A program made the translations under genes and the position numbers. Under the pieces are notes generated by a model. It saw only the letters and a list, made by a program, of their open reading frames with translations. It was not told where the DNA came from and did no database searches. From an uncultured Clostridia bacterium (lineage in GTDB: Bacteria > Bacillota > Clostridia > Christensenellales > Borkfalkiaceae), in NCBI GenBank assembly GCA_946624395.1, contig CAMORY010000044.1, positions 1-13,675 on the forward strand: a DNA stretch of 13,675 nt, read 5' to 3'. Below, in pieces: positions 12,960 to 13,675 of the stretch (position 1 is the stretch's first letter; the number at the start of each line of letters is the position of its first letter).

Positions 12960-13675
12960 CTATCCTAAAGCGACGTCAAGCGCCATCATTATAACAAACC
13001 CGAACATAACGCCCCACGTGCCGAGATGCGGGTTTTTTTCAAACTTTGCGTCGGGGATAAGGTCTTCCGCCACGACGAAAATCATAGCGCCCGCAGCAAA
13101 CGCTAGCAGCCACGGCTGGGCTTTAATCAGGGTGGACGCTAAAAAGTACCCTATAACCGCCGCAACGGGTTCTACCGCGCCACTACCCATACCGAACAGG
13201 AAAGACTTTCCGCTACTGCCCGTAGCCTTTTGAAGCGGCAGAGATACCGCCGCGCCTTCGGGAAAGTTCTGTACCGCAATACCGATTGCAAGCCCCAAAG
13301 CCGCAACTGACGCTTCCTGCGTGCCGACAACCGCCGCCGCACCGAACGCAAACCCTACCGCCAAACCTTCGGGAATATTATGAATAGTCATAGCGAGAAA
13401 CATTTTTATGGGCTTATTTAATGCGGACGCAGGACCTTCTTCCTGACTTATCCCCGCGTGAAAGTGCGGCACGACTTTATCCAGAACGACCAAGAAAAGC
13501 CCGCCCGCAATAAACCCTAATACGGCGGGTAAAAAATTCCACTCGCCGTAGTCCGCCGCCGCGCCCTCTATCGACGGAATTAAAAGCGACCATACGGACG
13601 CCGCAATCATTATCCCCGCGGCAAACCCCAAAAACAATGCGTTTGTTCTGTCCGAAATATCCTTTTTAAAGAAAA
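12960..13675 (-). CDS. ZIP-family divalent metal transporter (partial, N-terminus beyond right edge)
   Basis: An inner-membrane transporter of the ZIP family (GufA/ZupT-like), likely importing zinc or other divalent metals. The frame stays open to the right edge, reading FFKKDISDRTNA before LFLGFAAGIMIAASVWSLL. A TTG at 13637 is therefore inside the gene and not its start. Metal-site motifs are HNIPEGLAVG and QNFPEGAAVSLPL in the fourth and fifth family helices, plus a charged loop with HFHAG (short His-containing loop) between earlier helices. A later helix carries AEDLIPDA. The stop is TAG at 12960-12962. Probably some 20-40 N-terminal residues, including the first membrane helix, are missing. 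Downstream lies the duplicated terminator. Substrate is not determined by sequence. Confidence 0.92.
   Translation of the reverse strand, partial: FFKKDISDRTNALFLGFAAGIMIAASVWSLLIPSIEGAAADYGEWNFLPAVLGFIAGGLFLVVLDKVVPHFHAGISQEEGPASALNKPIKMFLAMTIHNIPEGLAVGFAFGAAAVVGTQEASVAALGLAIGIAVQNFPEGAAVSLPLQKATGSSGKSFLFGMGSGAVEPVAAVIGYFLASTLIKAQPWLLAFAAGAMIFVVAEDLIPDAKFEKNPHLGTWGVMFGFVIMMALDVALG

Noticed and set aside
13635..13637. TTG at 13637 as the start of the ZIP transporter
   Set aside because: The frame remains open to the window edge with family-like residues upstream (KKDISDRTNA), so the real start is outside the window.

Overview
This is a 13.7 kb stretch of bacterial chromosome, most likely from an uncultured gut-type Bacillota (class Clostridia). 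The evidence is a B. subtilis EndoA-like MazF, a type-3 prolyl-tRNA synthetase without the large editing insertion, strong AAGGAGG/AAGGGGG ribosome binding sites, TTG and GTG starts, and many U-tailed intrinsic terminators. No phage, IS transposase or CRISPR array is visible. Most genes are housekeeping and on the minus strand.

Left part (1-3490): a small accessory locus for exported proteins. It holds a 5'-terminal fragment of a secreted protein (minus, runs off the left edge), a plus-strand AraC-family regulator with a cupin-like sensor domain, and a lipoprotein with a parallel beta-helix glycosidase fold of the GH28/GH49 type (minus). The two minus-strand genes carry nearly the same ~26 bp element in the same orientation, exactly 33 bp upstream of their -10 boxes. 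Each element is a direct repeat of GTAAAA at 20-21 bp pitch, as expected for an AraC-type activator. I read the three genes as one small regulon, probably for sensing and attacking an extracellular polysaccharide.

Middle part (3517-9609): a minus-strand run in transcription order proS, a TTG-started membrane protein of unknown function, mnmE (ATGA overlap with the previous gene), lysR-type regulator, then a hairpin/U-tract terminator lying directly against the start of uppP, then uppP and mscL, closed by a second terminator at 3458-3490.

Right part (9610-13675): transketolase (plus) is divergent from proS, each with its own promoter. A 42 bp perfect palindrome separates tkt from a convergent MazF/EndoA toxin gene that has no antitoxin gene beside it. 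Next comes a plus-strand tRNA-Arg(CCT), preceded by a small palindromic element partly complementary to the tRNA. The 3' end of the tRNA, its terminator and the following sequence are duplicated 155 bp downstream. The window ends inside a minus-strand ZIP-family metal transporter whose N-terminus lies beyond the right edge.

The items most worth a second look are the shared AraC-type operator, the tRNA-Arg 3'-end/terminator duplication, the upstream element complementary to the tRNA, and the lysR terminator overlapping the uppP start region.
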